24,009 nucleotides of DNA from CAG-492 sp035388585 (GCA_035388585.1 DAOOQE010000018.1:1-24009), one strand, 5' to 3'. Numbered from the stretch's first letter, positions 15,709-23,593 are shown. Made by a program: numbers and translations. Notes: generated from the sequence alone by a model not told the origin.

Positions 15709-16434
15709 TTATTTCCTTCCCGCAGTCATTGTTATCATAATTCTTTTAGCCAGATATTTACTATCTTTTAGATTTACTTCTTTAGTTTTAAATGTTTTAG
15801 CAAGACTTAAAAGATCACTTTTATAATTATATATTTTATTATTTGGATTATTTTTTCCTAATATTATTTTTAATTCTGAAAGAGTCATATTATGAATATT
15901 TATTTCACCAAATTTAACATTTTCTTTTTTATTAATTAGATCATCACCAATTAACTCAATTGTTATTTCATTTACATATTTTATATATTCTGCTTTTTTA
16001 GTCATTTTATTAACAGAAGTTATATCATCTGTTAATTGTGCATATAATTTTTTAGTTGATGCAATATCATCAAATCCATCTTTATATTCAAATTCGATTT
16101 TAGCAGTAATTCCTTTTTTCATTTGATTTATTAATAGTTTTTCTTTATTTTCAAATATTGCTTTATTCCAATCTTTTTTATGTTTGGTTATTATTTCTTT
16201 AATTTCTTTAATTTCATTTTTTAATTTTTCTTGATATTTTTTTATATTGACTTTTTGATTAGGATTTTCTTTTTTAATTTTTTTAGCATTTCCATATATT
16301 TCAAAATAATCTTTTTCAGTAAGTCCTTCTATAAATTTATAATAACTATTTTTTTTAGTCTTTTCATTATATATACTTACATATTTACCTTTTCTTGATT
16401 TATTATTAAGTTCAACAATTTTCAGATTTAGCAT
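15709..16434 (-). CDS. Soluble alpha/beta protein, unknown
   Basis: A 241-residue Lys-rich protein. I start it at the ATG at 16434; a GTG three codons earlier is part of the GTGA ribosome site. The N-terminal part (IVELNNKSRKGKYVSIYNEKTKKNSYYKF) looks like a beta hairpin, then a long coiled helix (about 60-105), and a C-terminal mixed domain with strands (AKIEFEYKDGFDD, NEITIELIGDD, VKFGEINIHNM). It ends in a basic TAGRK tail. It is the largest soluble protein of this module. No family recognised. Confidence 0.75.
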   Translation of the reverse strand: MLNLKIVELNNKSRKGKYVSIYNEKTKKNSYYKFIEGLTEKDYFEIYGNAKKIKKENPNQKVNIKKYQEKLKNEIKEIKEIITKHKKDWNKAIFENKEKLLINQMKKGITAKIEFEYKDGFDDIASTKKLYAQLTDDITSVNKMTKKAEYIKYVNEITIELIGDDLINKKENVKFGEINIHNMTLSELKIILGKNNPNNKIYNYKSDLLSLAKTFKTKEVNLKDSKYLAKRIMITMTAGRK

Positions 16435-16447
16435 ATTTTTCACATTT

Positions 16448-16714
16448 TTATTTTAAATTTTCTATTTCTTTATTTATATTTTTTATTTTATTTTTTATAT
16501 CTTTTTCTATTTTAAACATATTATTAGTTATTTCAAATATTAAATATATTGTTATAAATGTAACTATCATTGTTTCATTATTAAATATTGTTCCATATAT
16601 TATTCCAATTAATGTAACAAAATCTATAAATAACAATATATTTTTATTAAACTTTATATTTTTTATTATTAATTCTAATTCTTTTTTTTTATTTTCAATA
16701 TCTTTTTCTATCAT
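16448..16714 (-). CDS. Small membrane protein with coiled-coil ends
   Basis: An 88-residue protein in which two adjacent membrane helices (about 24-41 and 48-64) are flanked by two Lys/Glu heptad-like helices (MIEKDIENKKKELELIIKN at the start, KDIKNKIKNINKEIENLK at the end). This hairpin-with-two-stalks arrangement would place both coils on the same side of the membrane. GTGA precedes the ATG. No family recognised. Confidence 0.7.
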   Translation of the reverse strand: MIEKDIENKKKELELIIKNIKFNKNILLFIDFVTLIGIIYGTIFNNETMIVTFITIYLIFEITNNMFKIEKDIKNKIKNINKEIENLK

Positions 16715-16721
16715 AATTTCA

Positions 16722-17663
16722 CTATTTTAATTTTATTAATCCTACTCCAATTAAAGGATTAACTGGATTATTTGTTATATTTCCATTTGCGACAATATTT
16801 TGATCTATTGTTTGTTGTACAATCTCTTTAGCAGGGAATAAATCAATTCCTACAAATGGCAATAAGAATTTAAACAATATAAATCCGCCAATTCCAATAA
16901 TTCCAATCCACATTAATATTTTTAACCAAGGTATATCAGAATTTTCTTCATTTAATAATTGTCTTTTTTCATTTTGTGATTGTGTATATATTATTAATGC
17001 TTTCATTGTTTCAGAATCCATTTCAATATCTACATCATCTAAAAATATATTTTTAGAACTACCAGTATAAACCATATAATCGTAATTTCCAATTTCCATA
17101 AATTGTTTTTTTCTTGTATCTATAAAGACATATCCTTTCTTTCCTGGGGTATTAAGAAATCCAGGTTGTACATCTTCATAGATTAATATTCTACCATTAT
17201 GTCTTAATAATAATAATGGTTCTTTTAATTTTCTAATTGGTTGTCCTTCTTTATCAATAATTTCTTTTAAATTTAACCATTCTTTTTTTATTATTTTGAT
17301 TTTACCTAACTCTTTTTGAGAAAGCTTAATATATTTTTCTTCAACTTTTCTTTTTTCTTCTTCATATTTTTGATTTATATTTTCAAGTTTATTAACTTTA
17401 GAATTTATTTTATTTTCTTTAAATCTTATCCACATTAATTTTTTTTTAACATTAAAATTAGTAAAAAAATTATCTACACTATTTTTATTTTCTGAATATA
17501 TTTCTTCATCAGGTAGAGTTTTTGTTTCGTGAGTTTCTTTATAATCTATTAAATTATTAGTTTCTTCATTGTTTGTTTCATCAATAATATCATCAATATT
17601 TTTTTCTCCAGAGTTTTTATATTTGTTTCTTTTTAATTCTTCTGTTTTAATTCTTTTATTCAT
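16722..17663 (-). CDS. C-terminally membrane-anchored protein with coiled coil
   Basis: A 313-residue protein from the ATG at 17663 (AAGTGATT upstream; the earlier ATG at 17678 lies within that region). Order: acidic, disordered N-terminus (1-60), coiled coil (about 85-120), a compact beta-rich domain (about 145-215: LLLLRHNGRILIYED, GKKGYVFIDTRKKQFMEIG), one membrane helix (about 246-270), and a short extracellular end with Asn-rich sequence and Gly/Leu-rich tip. Probably a type II-like or tail-anchored protein of virion or host membrane. No family recognised. Confidence 0.75.
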   Translation of the reverse strand: MNKRIKTEELKRNKYKNSGEKNIDDIIDETNNEETNNLIDYKETHETKTLPDEEIYSENKNSVDNFFTNFNVKKKLMWIRFKENKINSKVNKLENINQKYEEEKRKVEEKYIKLSQKELGKIKIIKKEWLNLKEIIDKEGQPIRKLKEPLLLLRHNGRILIYEDVQPGFLNTPGKKGYVFIDTRKKQFMEIGNYDYMVYTGSSKNIFLDDVDIEMDSETMKALIIYTQSQNEKRQLLNEENSDIPWLKILMWIGIIGIGGFILFKFLLPFVGIDLFPAKEIVQQTIDQNIVANGNITNNPVNPLIGVGLIKLK

Positions 17664-17664
17664 T

Positions 17665-17886
17665 TTAATCACTTTCATTTTCTATTTCATTATATTTATT
17701 AATTTTTTTATTATCGTTATTATTATTATTTATTGGTTTAATATATTTATTTTCATTTTTAGTTTTTTCTTTTTCTTCTTTTTGAATCAATTTTTGTAAT
17801 TTTATTTCTAATTCTAATGTTTTTTGTGCAATAAAATCTATTTTTTGATTAATATTATATAATTCTATAAAAAGATCATGTTCCAT
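17665..17886 (-). CDS. Small coiled-coil protein, unknown
   Basis: A 73-residue protein beginning MEHDLFIELYN. I chose the ATG at 17886 because GGGAAGTGA stands before it; the longer frame to 17910 would start inside the previous gene. An N-terminal helix (about 1-40) has heptad-like hydrophobics; the rest is a disordered Lys/Asn/Glu tail. It resembles a small oligomerisation module. Its end overlaps the region before the next start. Confidence 0.65.
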   Translation of the reverse strand: MEHDLFIELYNINQKIDFIAQKTLELEIKLQKLIQKEEKEKTKNENKYIKPINNNNNDNKKINKYNEIENESD

Positions 17887-17890
17887 ATTT

Positions 17891-18055
17891 TCACTTCCCA
17901 TTTTTTTCACAAATAAAATTTCTAAATTCTGTTATTTTATCATTTATATTAAATATTTTTTTATTATTTTTATTATTTTTTTCATTAATTATTAGATAAA
18001 TATTATTTTTTTCTTGTATAATTTCCATTGCCAGATCCATAGTATAAAATTTCAT
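17891..18055 (-). CDS. 54-residue peptide, unknown
   Basis: The reading frame starts MKFYTMDLAMEIIQEKNNIY and ends FICEKNGK. Its TGA stop forms part of the GGGAAGTGA ribosome site of the next gene, a tight arrangement that supports it being real. No ribosome site is obvious before its own ATG. Alpha/beta, Asn- and Lys-rich, no membrane segment. Confidence 0.5.
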   Translation of the reverse strand: MKFYTMDLAMEIIQEKNNIYLIINEKNNKNNKKIFNINDKITEFRNFICEKNGK

Positions 18056-18105
18056 AATTGTATTCGTCTTTTTTTTAATTTTATTTTTAATTTTGATTTT
18101 GGATT

Positions 18106-18504
18106 TTACAATCCAAAATCTTCTAATGTTTTAGGTGGGTTTGATACAAGTTTATTCCAGGTTTTATTTTCATCCATATATTCAAATCCAATAAATGTAC
18201 CAAATTTATTATCATATTTTACTGCTTTAAATAATGTATTAGTTATATTATCAATTTTTTTTAAAGAATTTACTTGTGTTTCAGTTAATTTAATAAAAAT
18301 ATCATCTAATTTTTCTCCAGTATTAACATCTTTTAATTTAACAGGCATAGAATAAGATACAAATCTTCCTGTTTGTACAATTGGTTTTGTTGATTGTGGT
18401 ACAAATACATCTCCATCTTCAAGAGTATATTCAACTAATTGTTCTCCTTTTTTTGTTAAATATGGTTTTCCATCTTTATTTACTAACATTTCTTTTTTTA
18501 CCAT
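18106..18504 (-). CDS. Soluble beta-rich protein, candidate ssDNA-binding-like
   Basis: A 132-residue protein starting MVKKEMLVNKDGKPYLTKKG, with many predicted strands (LVEYTLEDGDVFVP, RFVSYSMPVKLKD, DDIFIKLTETQ, FGTFIGFEYMDE) and a short acidic, aromatic end (LEDFGL). The acidic/aromatic tip recalls the C-terminal tips of single-strand DNA-binding proteins, and the segment IKLTETQVNSLKKI resembles the end of the protein at 590-805. These are by-eye resemblances. It is the first gene behind its own promoter with an operator-like palindrome, so it is probably well expressed and regulated. GGAGAGAT precedes the ATG. Confidence 0.75.
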   Translation of the reverse strand: MVKKEMLVNKDGKPYLTKKGEQLVEYTLEDGDVFVPQSTKPIVQTGRFVSYSMPVKLKDVNTGEKLDDIFIKLTETQVNSLKKIDNITNTLFKAVKYDNKFGTFIGFEYMDENKTWNKLVSNPPKTLEDFGL

Positions 18505-18549
18505 TTTTTATCTCTCCTTTTCTTTTTTGTCATATTTTATGAACTATTT

Positions 18550-18572
18550 GCATAATTCAAATAATATTATGC
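18550..18572. promoter_or_regulatory. Operator-like inverted repeat at transcription start
   Basis: GCATAAT (18550-18556) and ATTATGC (18566-18572) form a perfect 7-bp inverted repeat with a 9-bp spacer. It begins 10 bp downstream of the TATA box and covers the expected start of transcription, the classic place for an archaeal repressor. The ribbon-helix-helix protein (23460) or the winged-helix protein (18957) are the obvious candidates to bind it. Confidence 0.6.
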
Positions 18573-18581
18573 ATAGAAACC

Positions 18582-18595
18582 TTTATAAATCCTTT
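18582..18595 (-). promoter_or_regulatory. BRE/TATA promoter of the 18504 transcription unit
   Basis: On the minus strand AAAGGATTTATAAA lies 78-91 bp before the ATG of the gene at 18504, leaving a leader with a ribosome site. The same 14 bp occur before the gene at 23460. The purine-rich bases before TTTATAAA fit an archaeal BRE. Confidence 0.75.
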
Positions 18596-18600
18596 TGATA

Positions 18601-18957
18601 TCAGAAAATTTCTTTTTTTGTTAATTCTAACATTTTAATTCTATTTTTAATTCCATTTATTCTAATATTTAATCTTTCTATATATTCATTTATTTCTTCT
18701 ATATTTTCTGCTAATTTATATCCTTTACTTGAAGATATTATTGGATACCCTAAGGATATTAATAGTTTTATATCTCTTCTTGTATTTGGGCATGTTTTAA
18801 CATATTTATATCCACATTCATTACTAATTTCAAAAGAATTTAAATATTGTCCTTTAGTTTTTCTTAATAAAGTTATTATAGATCTAACTTTATTTTTATC
18901 AGTTTTTTCTAATAACTTTTTAGGTATATCTCCAAATTTTTTTATATTTATATTCAT
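18601..18957 (-). CDS. Winged helix-turn-helix DNA-binding protein
   Basis: A 118-residue protein. Residues about 20-75 fit a winged helix: helix 1 (VRSIITLLRKT), helix 2 (SFEISNECG), recognition helix (TCPNTRRDIKLLISLG) and wing (YPIISSSKGYKLA). The pattern 'Vr..I..Lr..GyPI.SsskGYkl' is very common in phage and archaeal-virus regulators. A C-terminal helix (about 82-115) may dimerise. GGAGATGA precedes the ATG. It is the last gene of the replication transcription unit and lies directly before the promoter and palindrome at 18550-18595, so it may regulate that promoter or replication genes. Confidence 0.85.
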   Translation of the reverse strand: MNINIKKFGDIPKKLLEKTDKNKVRSIITLLRKTKGQYLNSFEISNECGYKYVKTCPNTRRDIKLLISLGYPIISSSKGYKLAENIEEINEYIERLNIRINGIKNRIKMLELTKKEIF

Positions 18958-18991
18958 TTATTTTTCATCTCCATTTTTTTATTTATTTTTT

Positions 18992-19564
18992 TTAAAACAT
19001 TTTTATTAGTTTTAAATATAATTCTTTAGTTGCTTTTATATCTACTAATGCATTATGAAATTCTTCATTATTTTTTATTTCAAAGAATTCACACATTGTA
19101 TCTAATTTTTTATTTTTACATTCTGATAGATCAATTTTATTTAAAGTATCCAATATATTAATCATTTGTAATACATCAATACATCCTGCTGAAAAATATG
19201 ATGCAAAGAATGGATTTCCTGCTTTATAGAACCAATTTCTAATAAAATCAATATCAAAATTTACATTATATCCTATTATTAGAAACTTATCAGTTTTATC
19301 ATATTTATTAATATATGTTTCTAATTCCTTAGTAAATTTATTTAAAATCATTGTACTTTCTTCAAAATTTAATATTTGTGATAATTCAAACTTATTAATT
19401 TCTAAAGCTCTTTTATCAATATTTTCTAAAGAATAAGGTCTCATTGTAATATACCCTTCTTTTTTTACAATTCCATCAATTTCAATAATATATCCAAGTG
19501 ATATAATATCGTTTTTAACTGGACTAAGTCCTGTTGTTTCAGTATCTATATATATTATTTTCAT
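18992..19564 (-). CDS. DEDDh 3'-5' exonuclease (DnaQ family)
   Basis: A 190-residue protein with all DnaQ-like motifs: ExoI YIDTETTG with Asp7 and Glu9, ExoII GYNVNFDIDF with Asp104, and ExoIII HNALVD with His170 and Asp175 (the HxAxxD form that defines DEDDh). The family removes nucleotides from 3' ends, as in the proofreading subunit of DNA polymerase III and in many stand-alone nucleases. Length is that of a bare exonuclease domain. GGAGATGG precedes the ATG. In this operon it follows a PolB whose own exonuclease motifs look lost, which suggests proofreading in trans; a role in repair or nucleic-acid degradation is the alternative. Confidence 0.92.
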   Translation of the reverse strand: MKIIYIDTETTGLSPVKNDIISLGYIIEIDGIVKKEGYITMRPYSLENIDKRALEINKFELSQILNFEESTMILNKFTKELETYINKYDKTDKFLIIGYNVNFDIDFIRNWFYKAGNPFFASYFSAGCIDVLQMINILDTLNKIDLSECKNKKLDTMCEFFEIKNNEEFHNALVDIKATKELYLKLIKMF

Positions 19565-19720
19565 TTAATCCCATCTCCTTTTTTTATAATAACTTCCGCT
19601 TTTATTATTTTTTTTATCAATCCAATTTTTTATTTTTTTTATACCTTGTACAATATACGGATAGAATTTCCATATTATTATTCCAACTACTATTAATTTT
19701 CCTATATTAGTCAGATTCAT
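19565..19720 (-). CDS. 51-residue single-TM basic peptide
   Basis: It starts MNLTNIGKLIVVGIIIWKF: one membrane helix (about 7-22) and a basic tail that ends YYKKRRWD. A GGAGATGA ribosome site lies inside the end of the PolB gene, with which it overlaps by 14 nt; the stop is followed at once by the start of the exonuclease gene. No family recognised. Confidence 0.65.
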   Translation of the reverse strand: MNLTNIGKLIVVGIIIWKFYPYIVQGIKKIKNWIDKKNNKSGSYYKKRRWD

Positions 19721-21650
19721 TTTTTTCATCTCCTTTTGTTTTTATATTTGTATTTTTATAATTTCTTATATTATTTAAGATATTTTGATTTTCTTTAATC
19801 CATTTTTTTACATCTTCATCTAATTCTTCTTCATTAACAATATATATTTTTTCTTCAATTTCTTTTTTAAATTCTTTTTCATTTTTTTCAGATTCATCTA
19901 AGTTTCTTATTATTGTTTCATAAGTTCCAGCTTTTTCTGGATTTTTAAATATATCTACCATTCTTTTAGTTTCCATTTTTCCAGAACTAAATTCTTTTTG
20001 TTTAATTTCTTGATTATTTTGTATAACTCCAGATACTTTTATTTTATTTTTTATTTGATATTGTTGTTTGGAATAAATATATCCATCACCATTTTCAACT
20101 TCATATTTAAAGCATCCCATTTCATTAGATATATTAAACATATTTTTATATTTTTCAGCATTTTTAAATATAAGACTATCACACGGCATATATATTAGAT
20201 CTTTTTTATCAATTTTCATTGCTAATTTAGTCATTTCAATTCTTATTTTAGCCGTAATATCTGCATATACTTGTGCCATATAATATTTAGAATATACATA
20301 TCCATTAGATTCTTTTTCATATAAGAACAAATTACCATATCCTTTTTTTATTTTAAACCCTTCTTTTTCCATTTCTTTAGCATCTTCTCTATTTCTAAAC
20401 ACTAATTTTTTTTGTTTTCTTCTTTGTTTTAATTTTCCTGTAAAATGATTCAATATTTTTTTATAAATTCTATTAGATAATTCATCTCTTTTTCTAAGTT
20501 CATATATTGCAGGCACTATTTCTTTTAAAGGATTATCAATTTTTTCATCATAATATATTGAATAGAATACTTTTAATATTTTTAATCCATTTTCTTTAAA
20601 AAACCTAATTTCTTGGTGTGTATATGATCCAATTAATATAATTTTCTCATTATCAGGAAATATTTGTTCATCTTTATATCTAATTGGCACTAACCCTATT
20701 TTTTTTCTTTCTGGATTTTCTGAATATATCACTACTTTTGATATTCCAATTTTTTCAAATAATTCATCTTCAGAAAATAATTGTAATGGTTCATTAACAT
20801 AATGTAACGTTTTAAGATTAGGGAACTCAATATTAATTTCAGCATAGCTATAAGCACTATTAAAATCAACTTGTGTAGCATTTTCAAATTTTCCTAAATT
20901 AAATACTTCAAATCTACCGCCCCTTCCTGCATGTGCTTGTAATGCCATTATTTCTTCTTTAGGTTGTATAACTCTATTAAAAAACTTATCTGCAAATATT
21001 TCTTTAGCGTTTTTAGTTTTTTTCATTTTTTTAAAATGATAATTTGCAGATATTTGTCCAGCACTTATCATCATTTTTGTAGAAAAATCATCTTTTTTTA
21101 ATAATTCTTTAAAATTTTTTAATAATATGATAATTGCAATTGCATTAATTTTACAGATATTTTTTTTACATTTACTATTTAAATATGTTTCAATATCATT
21201 TTCATTTTCAAATTCTTTTTTTATTTCTTCAAATGCGAGATGTCTATTATCTTCAATATTTTCTCCAAACAATGTAAATATATCATAAAAATGTATTTGT
21301 GGTTTTAATTTTATTTTTTCAAAATTTTTATTTACTTCACTAATAATTTTAATTTCATTTTTATTAAAATTTCTTTTAATTATACAAGGTTTATGTGAAT
21401 AATATTCTAATGCTTGATCAGTTATATTTGCATAGCTAATAAATTTTTTATAATGTTCATCAGCATACACTACCAGATTTTTCTTATTTTTTGCTTCTTT
21501 TATACCCAATTCAATTATTTCATTATACATTTCTTTTTTTTCAAAGAATTCTTTAGTTTGTATTCTTTCATTTTTATAATATGCTATAATTCCATATTCA
21601 AATATTTTATTATCATTTTCATTATATATACAATCAATACTTATAATCAT
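19707..21650 (-). CDS. Family B DNA polymerase, protein-primed type (PolB2)
   Basis: A 647-residue polymerase. An AGRGGRFEVFNLG segment (241-253) and motif A DFNSAYSY (262-269) fit the protein-primed group; motif B is KILNHFTGKLKQ (about 398-409); motif C is YMPCDSLIF (487-495) with catalytic Asp491; then GCFKYE (about 512-517) and the KxxY/KVSGV region (about 528-542). Such enzymes copy linear genomes from a terminal protein; no terminal protein is recognised here. Two oddities: motif C has Pro at position 489 where the family has the first Asp of DTDS, and the N-terminal exonuclease region begins SIDCIYNEN, with Ile8 where the ExoI Glu should be, and lacks a clear ExoII Asn...Phe-Asp. The C-terminus carries an extra charged tail (about 590-647). 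GAGATGA precedes the ATG; an ATGA overlap couples it to the gene before. Confidence 0.88.
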   Translation of the reverse strand: MIISIDCIYNENDNKIFEYGIIAYYKNERIQTKEFFEKKEMYNEIIELGIKEAKNKKNLVVYADEHYKKFISYANITDQALEYYSHKPCIIKRNFNKNEIKIISEVNKNFEKIKLKPQIHFYDIFTLFGENIEDNRHLAFEEIKKEFENENDIETYLNSKCKKNICKINAIAIIILLKNFKELLKKDDFSTKMMISAGQISANYHFKKMKKTKNAKEIFADKFFNRVIQPKEEIMALQAHAGRGGRFEVFNLGKFENATQVDFNSAYSYAEINIEFPNLKTLHYVNEPLQLFSEDELFEKIGISKVVIYSENPERKKIGLVPIRYKDEQIFPDNEKIILIGSYTHQEIRFFKENGLKILKVFYSIYYDEKIDNPLKEIVPAIYELRKRDELSNRIYKKILNHFTGKLKQRRKQKKLVFRNREDAKEMEKEGFKIKKGYGNLFLYEKESNGYVYSKYYMAQVYADITAKIRIEMTKLAMKIDKKDLIYMPCDSLIFKNAEKYKNMFNISNEMGCFKYEVENGDGYIYSKQQYQIKNKIKVSGVIQNNQEIKQKEFSSGKMETKRMVDIFKNPEKAGTYETIIRNLDESEKNEKEFKKEIEEKIYIVNEEELDEDVKKWIKENQNILNNIRNYKNTNIKTKGDEKNESD

Positions 21651-21925
21651 TTTATCATCTCACTTATATTATATTTTTCACAATATTTTTTATCAGCTTC
21701 ATTTTTATATTCTTTATAATAACAATAATTTATTTCAATCCACATTTTTATTTCATCATTTATATCTTTATTTATATATTCGCTAAAATTTTTATTATCC
21801 CATTCTTTTTTTTCTTTATAATATTTAGTTATTCTTAGAATAGATCCTATTAAAATAAACATAATTATAATTATCAGTATAATTCCAACAATCAAATTAT
21901 AATTATATTCCGTTTTTTTGTTCAT
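21647..21925 (-). CDS. Small single-TM protein, unknown
   Basis: A 92-residue protein with one strongly hydrophobic segment (about 11-33, IVGIILIIIIMFILIGSIL) and a soluble, charged, Tyr-rich tail with two Cys (about 71 and 82). It overlaps the ATPase gene by 23 nt and PolB by 4 nt (ATGA), so it is co-translated with replication proteins. It might tether replication to the membrane or act as a primer-type protein; the Tyr-rich tail is only weakly suggestive of the latter. Confidence 0.65.
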   Translation of the reverse strand: MNKKTEYNYNLIVGIILIIIIMFILIGSILRITKYYKEKKEWDNKNFSEYINKDINDEIKMWIEINYCYYKEYKNEADKKYCEKYNISEMIK

Positions 21926-23225
21926 AAATATATCTTTTTAAATCATCTTCTTCTAATTCATCAATTTCTTTAAATTCTTTATATGCTTTAATAATACTCA
22001 AATTTTTTTCTATAAGTTTTTCTTTTTTTTCGATAATCTTTTCTAATATTTTTATTTCTCTAATTTTAATTTTTTCCAAGTTTTTTATATTTTCTTCAGT
22101 TAATTTTTCATTGTATTTTATTTCATTTTCAATTTTATTAATATTTTTACTTCTTTTTCCAATTTCAGTTTCAAGTCCAAGCAATGCATCTGCATCATCT
22201 ATCAATTCATCTTGTGTAAGCATCGATATTCTAATTTTTTGTTTAATCAATTCAGTTTTCAATGTTGCTTTTATTTGTTTTTTTTTAATTGTTTCATCAA
22301 ATGCAATTTCTTTCCAATCTTCATATATTGCCATTACAATTTCTGTAAAATCCATAATACGTCTATCATCAATTCCCAGATCATTCATTATTTTCATTTT
22401 TTTAAATTTTTTAATTCTGTACAATTTATACCAGAATTTATCAAGCACTTCTGAAACATCAATATCTACCATTCCAATAAATTGTATAAGTGTTCCTGTT
22501 GGCATATTAAGTCTATAATATAATTTACATCTTGTAAATTTATAATCTTTATTAATAGTTATTATTTCTAATAATACATGAGTTTGATCATCTTGTATTT
22601 CTGATGGGGAGCAATAAATTCTATGAAGATAACGTTGCGCTTGAATTTCTGAAAAACTTTGAAGTCCTGCTGTTTCTGTTGTTGAATTAAATCCAATTCT
22701 TGAAAGTTTATTATCTTCATCTATAACGTGGCATGTATTATTAAGATCTGATTGTTCTCTTGTAATTCTTGAATATGATATTTGATCATCACACATATTA
22801 CTGACTTTCATTTCTTTTCCATAGAATTGTTTTAAAACAAAATCACATATTGCTCCTGCGCACGTAGTTTTTCCTGTTGTAACTTCTCCCATAAACCAAA
22901 AATTAAGCAACTCTTTATGTACGAATATATCTATTATGTGATCATAAAACATCTGTGTTCTATCAATTTGTTCAATATCTTCATCAGTAAGCTGTTGTTC
23001 TCTTACTTCCCACAATGCAGAAATCAATTTAGAGTACGGTAATGACATGTTTTGATAGCTTTTAGCTTTTATATATTCTATATTTTTTCTTCTTTTTTCT
23101 ATTTCCTTGTTATTTGTATTATAATCTTCATTACATTCAGTATTATTCCATTTATTATTATTTCTATTTTTATCAGATATTTTTTTATATTCTTCATTTG
23201 TTATCATTTTATTCATTGTAATCAT
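21903..23225 (-). CDS. P-loop ATPase with C-terminal coiled coil
   Basis: About 440 residues. Walker A GEVTTGKTT (about 113-121) after the hydrophobic strand LNFWFM, Walker B HVIDED (about 166-171), and a later strand RIYCSPSEI that may hold a sensor residue. The middle has Cys-containing strands (FTRCKLYYRL). The final 80 residues form a Lys/Glu coiled coil. I cannot assign it firmly: DNA packaging, replication initiation (AAA+) and a zot-like motor are all possible. It opens the replication operon after the RHH gene, overlapping it by about 17 nt. Start options in frame are ATG at 23225, 23216 and 23207; no strong ribosome site separates them. Confidence 0.8.
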   Translation of the reverse strand: MITMNKMITNEEYKKISDKNRNNNKWNNTECNEDYNTNNKEIEKRRKNIEYIKAKSYQNMSLPYSKLISALWEVREQQLTDEDIEQIDRTQMFYDHIIDIFVHKELLNFWFMGEVTTGKTTCAGAICDFVLKQFYGKEMKVSNMCDDQISYSRITREQSDLNNTCHVIDEDNKLSRIGFNSTTETAGLQSFSEIQAQRYLHRIYCSPSEIQDDQTHVLLEIITINKDYKFTRCKLYYRLNMPTGTLIQFIGMVDIDVSEVLDKFWYKLYRIKKFKKMKIMNDLGIDDRRIMDFTEIVMAIYEDWKEIAFDETIKKKQIKATLKTELIKQKIRISMLTQDELIDDADALLGLETEIGKRSKNINKIENEIKYNEKLTEENIKNLEKIKIREIKILEKIIEKKEKLIEKNLSIIKAYKEFKEIDELEEDDLKRYIYEQKNGI

Positions 23226-23460
23226 TAAATTGTTTTTTTTTATGTTCATTAATTTGTTTAAGTAATATTTTACATGCTTGTCTAATAAATTCAGATCGTG
23301 ATATTCCAGTACTTGTAGTAATTCTTTTAATATCTTTAGCCATTCCAATAGGCATTTGTATAGAAAAAGTTATAGGTAATTCGTTTTCATTACGATCCAT
23401 TATTTCAATAATATTTTCTTTTTCTTTATTTACTTTTTCTAAAAATTCTTCTTTGTCCAT
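23209..23460 (-). CDS. Ribbon-helix-helix (CopG/Arc type) regulator
   Basis: An 83-residue protein with an acidic helical N-terminus (1-25) followed by the RHH fold: strand ITFSIQMP (about 30-37), helix A (GMAKDIKRITTSTG) and helix B (ISRSEFIRQACKILLKQ). 'GISRSEFIR' is the family hallmark. RHH dimers insert the strand in the major groove; in archaeal viruses they usually repress early promoters. It is the first gene of the operon. Its ATG lies about 27 bp from the TATA box centre, so the mRNA may be leaderless; the repeat AACTAACTAACTAAC between them may be its own operator. Confidence 0.88.
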   Translation of the reverse strand: MDKEEFLEKVNKEKENIIEIMDRNENELPITFSIQMPIGMAKDIKRITTSTGISRSEFIRQACKILLKQINEHKKKQFNDYNE

Positions 23461-23465
23461 ATTAT

Positions 23466-23480
23466 AACTAACTAACTAAC
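23466..23480. promoter_or_regulatory. Tetranucleotide repeat in the RHH promoter
   Basis: AACTAACTAACTAAC lies between the TATA box (23483) and the ATG (23460), across the predicted start of transcription. Repeated 4-bp spacing on one DNA face could be bound by RHH dimers in tandem. CTAAC also follows in GAAAACTAACTCAC at about 23583. Confidence 0.45.
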
Positions 23481-23482
23481 AG

Positions 23483-23496
23483 TTTATAAATCCTTT
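23483..23496 (-). promoter_or_regulatory. BRE/TATA promoter of the replication operon
   Basis: On the minus strand AAAGGATTTATAAA, identical over 14 bp with the promoter at 18582-18595. The TATA centre is about 27 bp from the ATG at 23460, the expected distance from TATA to transcription start in archaea, which implies a leaderless message. Confidence 0.75.
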
Positions 23497-23593
23497 CTAT
23501 TTTATATAAAATTTTTGTAAAAGAATCACAAAAATCACAAAAATAATAAAATAATTTATACATAATTATTACAATTAGTTCGGAAAACTAACT

